NCBI RefSeq assembly: GCF_947487515.1
Contig: NZ_CANKWO010000004.1
Coordinates: 424,821 to 488,820 of the forward strand
Origin: an uncultured Litoreibacter sp.
GTDB taxonomy: Bacteria > Pseudomonadota > Alphaproteobacteria > Rhodobacterales > Rhodobacteraceae
DNA length: 64,000 nt
Direction: 5' to 3'
Shown here: piece after piece, positions 25,471-33,759 of the stretch
Layout of the letters: each line of letters starts with the position of its first letter
Numbering within the stretch: position 1 is the stretch's first letter
Notes under the pieces: model-generated
Told to the model about the DNA's origin: nothing
What the model saw: only the letters and a program-made list of their open reading frames with translations
The model's database searches: none
Position numbers and translations under genes: made by a program

Positions 25471-27312
25471 ATGAAGACGACGCCTCCCTCCGGTGATGCC
25501 GATAGTTCGGTAAGCCCCGACATCAAACATCAGCCATCGCTGCGCGCGACATGGCGGGTGCGGGGTGTGGTTCTTGGACTGATCGTTGTCGCGGTCGGGA
25601 TTATCTGGATTTCAAACCTGTGGTTGACGGATCGCTTCACCGAAACCACGCGCAACCGTGGTGAAATCCGCCTCGCTCTTTATTCCAACGCCATCACATC
25701 CGAATTGCAGCGCAACCGAGTGGTGCCTTTGCTACTGGCACGTGATCCGGTGATGATCGCGGCGTTGAACTCAAACGACTTTTCCGCGACCTCGCGCAGG
25801 TTGATTTCTTTTTCCGAAGAAATCGGCGCGGCAGGGCTGCGTTTGTTTGACCATGACGGGGTGATCGTGGCGTCCTCTGATCGCAACGAATTGGGCGGGA
25901 ACTTTCGAAACTCCCCTTATTTCGTGGATGCGTTGCGGACCAATGAGACAGTGTTCAACGCGACCGAACTCGAAAGCGGGGCATTCAAGTTCACCTATGC
26001 GCGTCGGATAGAATCGGAGAAACAGGGGCTCGGCGTGATCGTTGTCGACGTCGATCTGCGCCAGTTCGAGACCCGATGGCGTTCGCCGTCCGAGGCGGTG
26101 TTGATTACTGATTCCGAAGGTCAGATTGTTATTGCGACGGACCCGCGCTGGCGCGGCTTGTCAATCACCGAGGCGCTAGAGAGCCGCACGCCAGACAGCG
26201 CCTTGCGACGGGCGTTTGAGGCCACTGGCGGGCTGTTCGACATTGATCAACCCGATGCATATTTCCGAGGCGAGGCAGTGATGGAAATGGTCGGGCGTAT
26301 CCCGTTCAGGGGATGGCGGATCACGTCGTTTTCCACCTACGCAAGCGTACGCGAGCGGGTGAATGGTGTGCTTGCGATCGAAATCATGGCCTTCGCGATC
26401 CTCTTGGCCCTGACGTTCTATGTTCTGTCACGTCGTGCGCAGTCACAGGTCGGATTTTTCCGCCGCGAAAGCGAGGAATTGCGCGCATTGAACCTGCGCC
26501 TGAGCCGCGAGATCGCAGAGCGTCAAAAGGTGCAGAAAAATCTGGAGGTGGCGGAGCAATCCTTGGCGCAATCCCAAAAACTGGCCGCCTTGGGGGAGAT
26601 GTCAGCCGCCGTCAGTCACGAATTGAACCAACCGCTGGCCGCAATGAAGACCTATCTTGCGGGGGCGAAATTGCTGCTTCAGCGTCGCAGGCCGGAAGAG
26701 GCTCAAGCCTCCTTTCAGCGCATCGACGACCTGATCGACCGGATGGGGGCGATCACGCGGCAGTTGAAATCTTACGCCCGAAAAGGCGGTGACGATTTGG
26801 AACCTGTCGATCTGCGCGACGCCGTGCGCGGGTCATTGTCCATGATGGAGCCGCAGCTAAAGCGGGGGGATGTGCGGGTGCTTGCGACATTGCCCGAAGA
26901 TCCGGTGTTGGTTTTGGGCGATCGGGTGCGCTTGGAGCAGGTGATCATCAACCTGTTTCGAAATGCCTTGGATGCCACCAAAGGTGTGATGACGCCTCAG
27001 GTTGAAATTCTCCTGAACTCCGGTGAAACGGCGGTTCTTAGCGTTCGGGACAATGGGGAAGGGTTGGAGAACCTCGATGAATTGTTCGAGCCGTTCTACA
27101 CCACAAAACAGCCTGGCGAAGGGGTGGGGCTGGGGTTGGCAATTTCCTCTGGCATCGTCTCGGATCTGGGGGGCCGCTTAACCGCGCGCAACGGCCAAGC
27201 AGGGGGCGCTGTTTTCGAGGTGCAGCTGCCAATACTTGGGCAAGACGCCATAAAGACCCAACCTCCGACGGAATTACCCGCCTCATCCGATAATATTGAG
27301 GCCGCCGAATAG
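25471..27312 (+). CDS. dctB: C4-dicarboxylate sensor histidine kinase DctB
   Basis: A 613-residue membrane kinase with TM1 at about residues 27-49, a large periplasmic double-PAS-like sensor (about 50-290), TM2 near 295-320, a coiled-coil linker, the phosphoacceptor box MSAAVSHELNQPLAAMK (H383) and an ATPase domain with NLFRNALDATKG, DNGEGLENL and GVGLGLAISSGIV. The linker and H-box are typical of DctB, which senses succinate/malate/fumarate. I start at ATG 25471; the frame is open 12 codons further. dctD follows 29 bases later. No dct transporter gene is adjacent. Confidence 0.87.
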   Translation: MKTTPPSGDADSSVSPDIKHQPSLRATWRVRGVVLGLIVVAVGIIWISNLWLTDRFTETTRNRGEIRLALYSNAITSELQRNRVVPLLLARDPVMIAALNSNDFSATSRRLISFSEEIGAAGLRLFDHDGVIVASSDRNELGGNFRNSPYFVDALRTNETVFNATELESGAFKFTYARRIESEKQGLGVIVVDVDLRQFETRWRSPSEAVLITDSEGQIVIATDPRWRGLSITEALESRTPDSALRRAFEATGGLFDIDQPDAYFRGEAVMEMVGRIPFRGWRITSFSTYASVRERVNGVLAIEIMAFAILLALTFYVLSRRAQSQVGFFRRESEELRALNLRLSREIAERQKVQKNLEVAEQSLAQSQKLAALGEMSAAVSHELNQPLAAMKTYLAGAKLLLQRRRPEEAQASFQRIDDLIDRMGAITRQLKSYARKGGDDLEPVDLRDAVRGSLSMMEPQLKRGDVRVLATLPEDPVLVLGDRVRLEQVIINLFRNALDATKGVMTPQVEILLNSGETAVLSVRDNGEGLENLDELFEPFYTTKQPGEGVGLGLAISSGIVSDLGGRLTARNGQAGGAVFEVQLPILGQDAIKTQPPTELPASSDNIEAAE

Positions 27313-27341
27313 GCGCACTACAGCAGTAAAGGAGCCAGAAC

Positions 27342-28673
27342 ATGGCCAACTCTTTGAAAATCGCAATTGTCGATGACGAGCAAGACATGCGTCAGTCGAT
27401 CTCCCAATGGCTTGCTTTGTCGGGATATGACACCGAAACCTTCGCAAGTGCGGAAGACGCCTTGAAAGGGATTGGCAGTGATTACCCTGGGATCGTGGTC
27501 AGCGATATCAAGATGCCCGGAATGGACGGGATGCAGTTTCTCAAACGACTGATGAGCCAAGACAGTGCTTTGCCAGTGATCATGATCACCGGCCACGGCG
27601 ATGTTCCGATGGCGGTTGAGGCCATGCGGGTCGGGGCGTTTGATTTTCTTGAAAAGCCCTTTAACCCAGACAAAATGACCCAACTTGCGAAGCGCGCCAC
27701 CATTTCGCGTCGCTTGACATTGGACAACCGCGCGTTGCGCCGAGAGCTGTCGGACGGCGCCGCTTTGATGAAAAAGCTGATTGGCTCCTCCCCAGTGATG
27801 GAGCGGCTGCGCGAGGATATTTTGGATCTGGGGCAGGCGGATGGCCATGTGCTGATCGACGGCGAAACCGGTTCTGGAAAGACGTTGGTGGCGCATGCGT
27901 TGCATGCGGTTGGCCCAAGGGCGGGCAAGAAATTCGTCACCCTGAGCTGCGCAGCCTTTGACGAGCCTTCACTCGCCAAGAGGTTGTTTGACCCCGTGGA
28001 CGAAGGGGAAGAACTGCCCTTGGTTGAACAAGCGCGCGGCGGCACTTTGGTGTTGGAAGACATCGAAGCTTTGCCGGAAGTTTTGCAAGCGCGTCTTTTG
28101 CAGCTGATAAATGATCAAGGCACTCCGGCCGAGACGCGCATCATCGCGATTTGCAACACCCAAGAGCAGGGCAAAACCTGCGAGGACCTGATCCGCGCTG
28201 ACCTGTATTACCGGTTGGCGGCGATGAAAATCACCATCCCGCCGCTGCGCCAGCGCGGTGAGGATATTTTGACGTTGTTCAATCGCTTCGGGGAGCAGTT
28301 CGGCGAAGAATACGGCTCTGCGGCACCTGAGGTTTCGGCCCAAGAGGCCGCTCAACTGTTGCAAGCCCCATGGCCCGGGAATGTCCGTCAGCTTATCAAT
28401 GTCGCAGAGCGCGCGGTGCTTCAGAACCGACGTGGGTCCGGCTCGATCGCGTCTTTGTTGATGGCGGATAACTCCGAGATGGGGCCGGTCGTCACCACGG
28501 AAGGCAAGCCGTTGAAAGAATACGTCGAAGCCTTTGAACGCATGTTGATCGACAACACCATGCGTCGGCACAAAGGCTCCATCGCGTCAGTGATGGAAGA
28601 GCTGTGCCTCCCACGCCGCACGTTGAACGAGAAAATGGCCAAATACGGTTTGCAGCGGGCCGATTACGTCTAG
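27342..28673 (+). CDS. dctD: DctD-like response regulator, NtrC family, lacking the GAFTGA loop
   Basis: A 443-residue regulator with a receiver domain (phosphoacceptor D55 in VVSDIKMPG), an AAA+ domain (Walker A GETGSGKT at 174-181, arginine finger in RADLYYRL) and a Fis-type helix-turn-helix at the C terminus (KGSIASVMEELCLPRRTLNEKM). The loop that normally carries GAFTGA, the sigma-54 contact, is missing: the sequence goes from LAKRLFDPVDEGEEL straight to GGTLVLEDI, and the Walker B pair reads ED instead of DE. This protein is therefore unlikely to remodel sigma-54 polymerase in the usual way. Partner of dctB. Confidence 0.88.
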   Translation: MANSLKIAIVDDEQDMRQSISQWLALSGYDTETFASAEDALKGIGSDYPGIVVSDIKMPGMDGMQFLKRLMSQDSALPVIMITGHGDVPMAVEAMRVGAFDFLEKPFNPDKMTQLAKRATISRRLTLDNRALRRELSDGAALMKKLIGSSPVMERLREDILDLGQADGHVLIDGETGSGKTLVAHALHAVGPRAGKKFVTLSCAAFDEPSLAKRLFDPVDEGEELPLVEQARGGTLVLEDIEALPEVLQARLLQLINDQGTPAETRIIAICNTQEQGKTCEDLIRADLYYRLAAMKITIPPLRQRGEDILTLFNRFGEQFGEEYGSAAPEVSAQEAAQLLQAPWPGNVRQLINVAERAVLQNRRGSGSIASLLMADNSEMGPVVTTEGKPLKEYVEAFERMLIDNTMRRHKGSIASVMEELCLPRRTLNEKMAKYGLQRADYV

Positions 28674-29040
28674 GGGCGGGCAGGGGGCTTCGAATAGGTC
28701 ACCGTCAGTCTGGTAATCTATGGCGGCCTGTTGTTGCATCCTTGGCGGCGGTTTTGGCGCCCTCGGTGCTCTTTGGGGCCGGGCGCCAAAACGGGGCAAA
28801 GGGCATATGTTCCCGATGTCCTTGCAGATTTAGCTAAAGTTGTCCGAAATGAAAATGCGCTCAATTCCAAGTGAGAATTGACCAATCTGCAGAGTTATCC
28901 ACACTCACCCGCGATTGCTCATTGTAATCTATACACAAACAATACTATGTGTTGGGGACGGTCCGGTGCCCTTCGAGGCGCATTGGACCGGTTAGAGTTT
29001 CACTGCAGCTATGCTCGAAGGACAAAACGAGCCCAAGCAC
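28674..29040. other. Intergenic region between dctD and the rne leader
   Basis: No gene is supported here. It holds the inverted repeat at 28751-28792, a consensus DnaA box TTATCCACA at 28895-28903, a second box with one mismatch at 28929-28937, and an AT-rich patch (about 28920-28950) that is the most likely place for the rne promoter. Confidence 0.5.
28751..28792. repeat. Perfect 11-bp inverted repeat downstream of dctD
   Basis: GTTTTGGCGCC (28751-28761) and GGCGCCAAAAC (28782-28792) are exact reverse complements with a 20-base loop. It could form a large hairpin ending the dctBD message, though no T run follows immediately, or act as a binding site. Confidence 0.6.
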
Positions 29041-29317
29041 CGCAGGATTGACGGCCCTTAGGGGCCATCGCCGCTGGCGCGCAAAACGCGCCGTGGCACC
29101 ATTCGTAAGGCTCGCGCCACCAATTATGTGGCCAGAGTCGGAGACAAAACGCGATGAAACGCGACAGGCACAGCAACGGACGGATTGACGCGGGTTTTCC
29201 CGCGTCGCGCACCGCGTTGCGGCCAACTGCGCCCATTCTCGCCCAAACTAGACATCCCTCCACACCCAATGCGCCCCCAGAGGCGTTTCGGGTTTTGGCC
29301 GGATGCAATCGGAAAAC
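29041..29317 (+). promoter_or_regulatory. Long structured 5' leader of rne
   Basis: Untranslated sequence before RNase E with at least three hairpins: GGCCC/GGGCC (29053-29066), GGCGCG/CGCGCC with CAAAA turn (29076-29092), and a perfect GACGCGGG/CCCGCGTC stem with TTTT loop (29187-29206). E. coli rne has a leader of similar length through which RNase E limits its own message; an analogous function here is inferred. Confidence 0.5.
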
Positions 29318-32284
29318 ATGGCTAAGAAAATGCTTATCGACGCCACCCACGCGGAAGAAACCCGCGTTGTGGTGGCAGACGGAAACAAAGTTGACGAGTT
29401 CGACTTTGAATCGGAAAACAAACGCCAGCTAGCTGGCAACATCTATTTGGCAAAAGTAACACGGGTGGAGCCGTCGCTTCAGGCGGCCTTTGTGGACTAT
29501 GGCGGGAACCGTCATGGCTTCCTTGCCTATTCTGAAATTCACCCCGACTACTACCAAATCCCAATGGCCGACCGCCAAGCGCTGATCGAGGAAGAACTCG
29601 AATACGCGCGTATGCAGGCTGAAGAGGACGAGAAACCGAAGAAGTCGCGCTCTCGTTCGCGGGGCCGGTCGCGGTCGCAAAAAGCGAAAAACAACGACGC
29701 GGTCGTCACCGAAGAGGTGAAGGAACCTGCTGAGGATGCCGCAGCCGTGGACGTGAACGCAGATGGCGGAGAGCTGTCCGGTGAAGCACCCGCAGTGGAC
29801 ACTCCAGCCGTGGAAGCCGAGGCCGTAGCAGAAGCTGTAACCGAGGTAGCTGTCGAAGCTGACACACCTGCTGAAGCCCCCGTTGCTGTTGAAGCTGCAC
29901 CAGAAGCAGAAGCCGCCCCAGCAATTTCAGGCATGGATGTGGTTGATCTGGACGAAGGCGATGACACGGACAGCGATGACGAGGAAGAAGAAGCCTCCGC
30001 ATCCGAAAAAGACGAAAACATCGAAAGCGTCGCCCAAGAAGACGTCACCGAAGAAATCCGCCAGCCGCGCAAACCCCGCGCCAAGCGGTACAAGATCCAA
30101 GAAGTCATCAAAGTCCGCCAAATCCTTTTGGTTCAAGTCGTCAAAGAAGAGCGCGGCAACAAGGGTGCTGCGCTCACGACCTACCTGTCGCTGGCCGGTC
30201 GCTATTGCGTCTTGATGCCGAACACCGCGCGCGGTGGCGGTATTTCACGCAAGATCACCAACCCTGCCGACCGCAAGAAGCTGAAAGAGATCGCCAATGA
30301 GATCGACGTGCCCTTGGGCGCGGGTTTGATTGTGCGCACCGCGGGATCGCAACGCACCAAAACCGAGATCAAACGCGATTATGAATACTTGCAACGCCAG
30401 TGGGAACAGGTTCGTGAGCTGACGTTGAAGTCCATTGCGCCTGCGCAAATTTATGAGGAAGGCGATTTGATCAAACGGTCGATCCGCGACCTCTACAACA
30501 AAGACATCGATGAAGTGATTATCGAAGGCGAGGCGGGGTACCGCGTGGCCAAAGATTTCATGCGCATGATCATGCCGTCGCATGCCAAAAACGTAAAACG
30601 CTATACTGACTCGATGCCGCTGTTCGCGCGTCATCAGGTGGAAAGCTACCTGTCGGGCATGTTCAACCCAACGGTGCAATTGCCGTCTGGTGGCTACATC
30701 GTGATTGACACCACCGAAGCGCTTGTTGCGGTGGATGTGAACTCGGGGCGTGCCACCAAGGAAGGCTCTATCGAGCAGACTGCGCTTAAGACAAACCTTG
30801 AAGCCGCCGCCGAAGTGGCGCGTCAGGCCCGTTTGCGCGATTTGGCCGGTCTGATCGTGATCGACTTCATCGATATGGACGAGCGCCGCAACAATACGGC
30901 CGTCGAGAAGTTGCTTAAGGACAAGCTGAAAACCGACCGCGCACGGATCCAAGTGGGGCGCATTTCGGGCTTTGGCCTTCTAGAAATGTCGCGCCAACGA
31001 TTGCGCCCAGGAATGCTGGAGGCCACGACGCAACCTTGCCCATCGTGCCACGGCACCGGCCTGATCCGCTCGGATGACAGTCTTGCCCTGACAATCCTGC
31101 GCCAGCTGGAAGAAGAGGGGACGCGCAAGCGGTCCCGTGAGGTTTTGCTTAAGGCCCCAATTGCCGTCATCAACTATCTGATGAACGAAAAACGCGAACA
31201 TGTCGCCCAGATCGAGAGCCGCTACAATATGGCGGTACGTCTGGAGGCGGATGCGCATCTGGTCAGCCCTGATTACTCTATCGAGAAGTTCAAAACCGCC
31301 ACCCGCGTGATCAATCCGGTCGCCAGCAATGTGGTGTCCATGGACAGCATCGATATGTCGGACATCGACGAGATGGACAACGCCATTGATGAGGCATTGG
31401 CCGAAGAAGAGGCGAAAGTCGAAGCTCCGGAGCAGGAACTGGACGAGAACGGCAACCCGAAGAAGAAGAAGCGCCGTCGTCGTCGTGGCGGTCGTGGTCG
31501 CTCCAAGTCAGCGGCGCAGCGCGCGGAAGAGGGGGCCACCGAAGAAGGGGTGGCGGCCTCAGAAGGCGATCCCAAAGCCGATGATGCGAAACCTGCCGAG
31601 CCTTCCACGGATGGAGAGGTTTCGCCTGAGGCCGCGCCAGAGGCCGAAGAGAAGCCAAAAAGCAGATCACGGTCGCGCAGCCGGTCTCGCTCCAAGACGA
31701 AAACGGATGAAGCTGTCGCGGCAGATGCGCCTGCAGTTGATGCTGTAGCGGAAGCACCGGTCGCTGAGGCCGCAGCTGTTGCGGCTGCGGTTCCAGAGGC
31801 TGCTGAAGCTAAGGCTGAAGAGAAGCCGAAAAAACCGCGCACACGGTCCCGCTCCAAGAAAGTGGTAGAGGCTGAAGCTGAGGCCGACGCCGCCGCGGCA
31901 GACACGACAGCGCCAGAAACTGCTGCGGATACGGTGGAAGAAAAGCCGAAGAAAACGCGCTCGCGAAAGGCCGCAACGCCTAAGGCAGCCGCCAAATCGG
32001 ACTCCCCCGCTAAAGCCCCGTCCAAACGGGCCAAAACAGCGAAGGCCAAGAAATCCGAAGAGGTTGCGGCCCCTGAACCTGCCCCTGAACCTGCGGCGGA
32101 GACTGTTGCAACAGCTGCTCCGGTTGAGGTCGTGGCTGAAACGGAAGCAGCACCTGCACCAAAACCGAAGCGGACTCGCACGCGGGTTTCAAAACCGCTT
32201 GTGGCCGAAGCTGCCACCGAGGAGCCCGCGGCCGCCGAGGTCGAGAAGCCCAAGCGCAAGGGCTGGTGGTCTTTAGGCCGGTAA
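29318..32284 (+). CDS. rne: Ribonuclease E
   Basis: Endoribonuclease that starts mRNA decay and matures rRNA and tRNA; scaffold of the degradosome. The 988 residues begin MAKKMLIDATHAEETRVVV. The S1 domain (about 35-310) is split by an acidic and Ala-rich insert of about 170 residues (about 100-270), a known alphaproteobacterial feature. The catalytic DNase I-like part has the aspartates in VDVNSGRA (D473) and IDFIDM (about 516-519), and the zinc link is CPSCHGTG (C574, C577). From about residue 710 the tail is disordered, with arginine clusters (KKKKRRRRRGGRGR) and repeated EEKPKK plus RSRS elements, ending KGWWSLGR. ATG 29318 is chosen over 29303 by family start. Confidence 0.97.
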   Translation: MAKKMLIDATHAEETRVVVADGNKVDEFDFESENKRQLAGNIYLAKVTRVEPSLQAAFVDYGGNRHGFLAYSEIHPDYYQIPMADRQALIEEELEYARMQAEEDEKPKKSRSRSRGRSRSQKAKNNDAVVTEEVKEPAEDAAAVDVNADGGELSGEAPAVDTPAVEAEAVAEAVTEVAVEADTPAEAPVAVEAAPEAEAAPAISGMDVVDLDEGDDTDSDDEEEEASASEKDENIESVAQEDVTEEIRQPRKPRAKRYKIQEVIKVRQILLVQVVKEERGNKGAALTTYLSLAGRYCVLMPNTARGGGISRKITNPADRKKLKEIANEIDVPLGAGLIVRTAGSQRTKTEIKRDYEYLQRQWEQVRELTLKSIAPAQIYEEGDLIKRSIRDLYNKDIDEVIIEGEAGYRVAKDFMRMIMPSHAKNVKRYTDSMPLFARHQVESYLSGMFNPTVQLPSGGYIVIDTTEALVAVDVNSGRATKEGSIEQTALKTNLEAAAEVARQARLRDLAGLIVIDFIDMDERRNNTAVEKLLKDKLKTDRARIQVGRISGFGLLEMSRQRLRPGMLEATTQPCPSCHGTGLIRSDDSLALTILRQLEEEGTRKRSREVLLKAPIAVINYLMNEKREHVAQIESRYNMAVRLEADAHLVSPDYSIEKFKTATRVINPVASNVVSMDSIDMSDIDEMDNAIDEALAEEEAKVEAPEQELDENGNPKKKKRRRRRGGRGRSKSAAQRAEEGATEEGVAASEGDPKADDAKPAEPSTDGEVSPEAAPEAEEKPKSRSRSRSRSRSKTKTDEAVAADAPAVDAVAEAPVAEAAAVAAAVPEAAEAKAEEKPKKPRTRSRSKKVVEAEAEADAAAADTTAPETAADTVEEKPKKTRSRKAATPKAAAKSDSPAKAPSKRAKTAKAKKSEEVAAPEPAPEPAAETVATAAPVEVVAETEAAPAPKPKRTRTRVSKPLVAEAATEEPAAAEVEKPKRKGWWSLGR

Positions 32285-32310
32285 ACCGGAATCAGCGAAA
32301 CACTGGAAAA

Positions 32311-32337
32311 GGTCGGGCAATCGCCCGGCCTTTTTTA
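32311..32337. terminator. Terminator of rne, shared with the convergent M48 gene
   Basis: GGTCGGGC, AATC loop, GCCCGGCC, then TTTTTT. The M48 stop codon lies at its right edge, so the hairpin can also act on the converging transcript. Confidence 0.9.
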
Positions 32338-33678
32338 TTTGCGCTTCTTCTTGCGTTTTGGGGCGGCATCAGCGGCGGAGAGAACATCCTGCGCGCGCAG
32401 CCAGCCGGACGATCCACGCGGCAAAGCCCCCGCAGCCCGCTTGGCGTGAAGGGCGGCATCCGAGGGGCGGCCCAAGATCAAGTAGCGCTCGGCAGTGGCC
32501 ACAGACGCCAAGGCGTTTTGCCCGTTCTTTGCATGCGCCAGCGCCAAACTGCGCAAGAGTTGCGGATCATCGGGGTCACGCGACCGCGCGCGCCGCAAAA
32601 TGGACAGCGCTTGTTTTGCCGCCCCCGCAGACCCTTGAGCAAGCAGCGCACGGCCCAATCCGGCTTCGATCAACGGCTCTCGCGGGGCCAGTGCCAAGGC
32701 TTGTTTGTAAGAGGCGACAGCGGCATTGAACTGGCGGCCCTCCAAGAAGATTTGCCCTTTGAGTTCATGGTAATACGGATCACGCGGGCGCATCTTTATC
32801 AGAGCGTTCAGCTCCTTGGTGGCTTTCTTCAAATTCGGCGTTTTGTGATAGGCAATGGCGCGGCGAAGGGTGGCAATCTCGCCGGCTCCCTTGCTTTCTG
32901 GGCGGCGCAAAACATAGCGAGGGTTGCGCAGAAAGCCGCTCAATTTGGCGGACATCCGGTCATACCAATATTGCGCTTCTGGTGTCGTGGGTTTGGTGCG
33001 CTTCTTGTAACCGGCGACATATCCTTTCACCGCGCGCAGGCGGTCTTGGCTCAGGGGGTGCGAACGGGCATAGGGATCTTGGCGGCCAGGTTGCAGTGCT
33101 TCTTGTCCTCGGAAAATCTCCAAAATATCCGTCATGGCCGCCGGATCGATACCTGCCGTGGCCATATATCTCAGCGCAGATTGATCGGCCGAGGCCTCTT
33201 CAGCGCGGGTATGGGCAAAGAAGCGCCGCGTCGCCGCGCTATTTGTCCCAGCCGCCAGCCCGATTGCTGCTTCCCCATTCCCACTGACCGCAGCCGCTGC
33301 CGCCAGAGCCATTCCAATGGCCGTAACACGCCCCGCAACACGCGCATTGGTTGCGCGACGCGTCAGGTGCCCGTTGGCGATATGGGCCAATTCATGCGCA
33401 ATCACGGCTTGCAAAGCTTCGGGGCGGTGCAATCTCATGATCAGGCCCGAATGGATGAACACGTGGTTTGAATCCACCACGAATGCGTTGAGCTTCGGGT
33501 TGTCGATGACCAATATCCGAATGCGACTGGAGCCGAACCCAGCAGAGCGAAACACCGGTTTTGCCAACTGCCGGAGGGCTTGCTCGATTTCAGCGTCGCG
33601 GATCAATCCAATCGCATGAGCAGGCAGCCCCATCAGGGCGATGGTTGCGATCACAACAAGCAGGCGCAAAAGTTTCAA
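32335..33678 (-). CDS. M48 family metalloprotease with TPR repeats (BepA/YfgC-like)
   Basis: A periplasmic zinc protease: signal peptide, HELAH zinc motif followed by the EEASAD glutamate block, then about 200 residues of TPR helices (ELKGQIFLEGRQFNAAVASYK) and a lysine/arginine tail. BepA-type proteins help outer-membrane protein and LPS-transporter assembly and degrade stalled precursors. I place the start at TTG 33678 because AAAGGA lies seven bases upstream and the product begins with a textbook signal peptide (MKLLRLLVVIATIALMGLP); ATG 33708 or TTG 33744 would put charged residues in front without a ribosome binding site. About 447 residues. Confidence 0.88.
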   Translation of the reverse strand: MKLLRLLVVIATIALMGLPAHAIGLIRDAEIEQALRQLAKPVFRSAGFGSSRIRILVIDNPKLNAFVVDSNHVFIHSGLIMRLHRPEALQAVIAHELAHIANGHLTRRATNARVAGRVTAIGMALAAAAAVSGNGEAAIGLAAGTNSAATRRFFAHTRAEEASADQSALRYMATAGIDPAAMTDILEIFRGQEALQPGRQDPYARSHPLSQDRLRAVKGYVAGYKKRTKPTTPEAQYWYDRMSAKLSGFLRNPRYVLRRPESKGAGEIATLRRAIAYHKTPNLKKATKELNALIKMRPRDPYYHELKGQIFLEGRQFNAAVASYKQALALAPREPLIEAGLGRALLAQGSAGAAKQALSILRRARSRDPDDPQLLRSLALAHAKNGQNALASVATAERYLILGRPSDAALHAKRAAGALPRGSSGWLRAQDVLSAADAAPKRKKKRK

Positions 33679-33759
33679 CGCAGAATCCTTTCCAACGATT
33701 GACCCCATGGGCAGGGGCTGGTTTGAAGCATCAAACACCCCCAACCTTGCGAGGATATC

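Noticed and set aside
28895..28937. Chromosomal origin
   Set aside because: Only two DnaA-like boxes, no long AT-rich unwinding element and no dnaA, hemE, parA or gidA neighbours.
31273..32259. 328-codon frame on the minus strand of rne
   Set aside because: The Ala/Ser-rich product is the mirror of the repetitive rne tail codons; no start signal.
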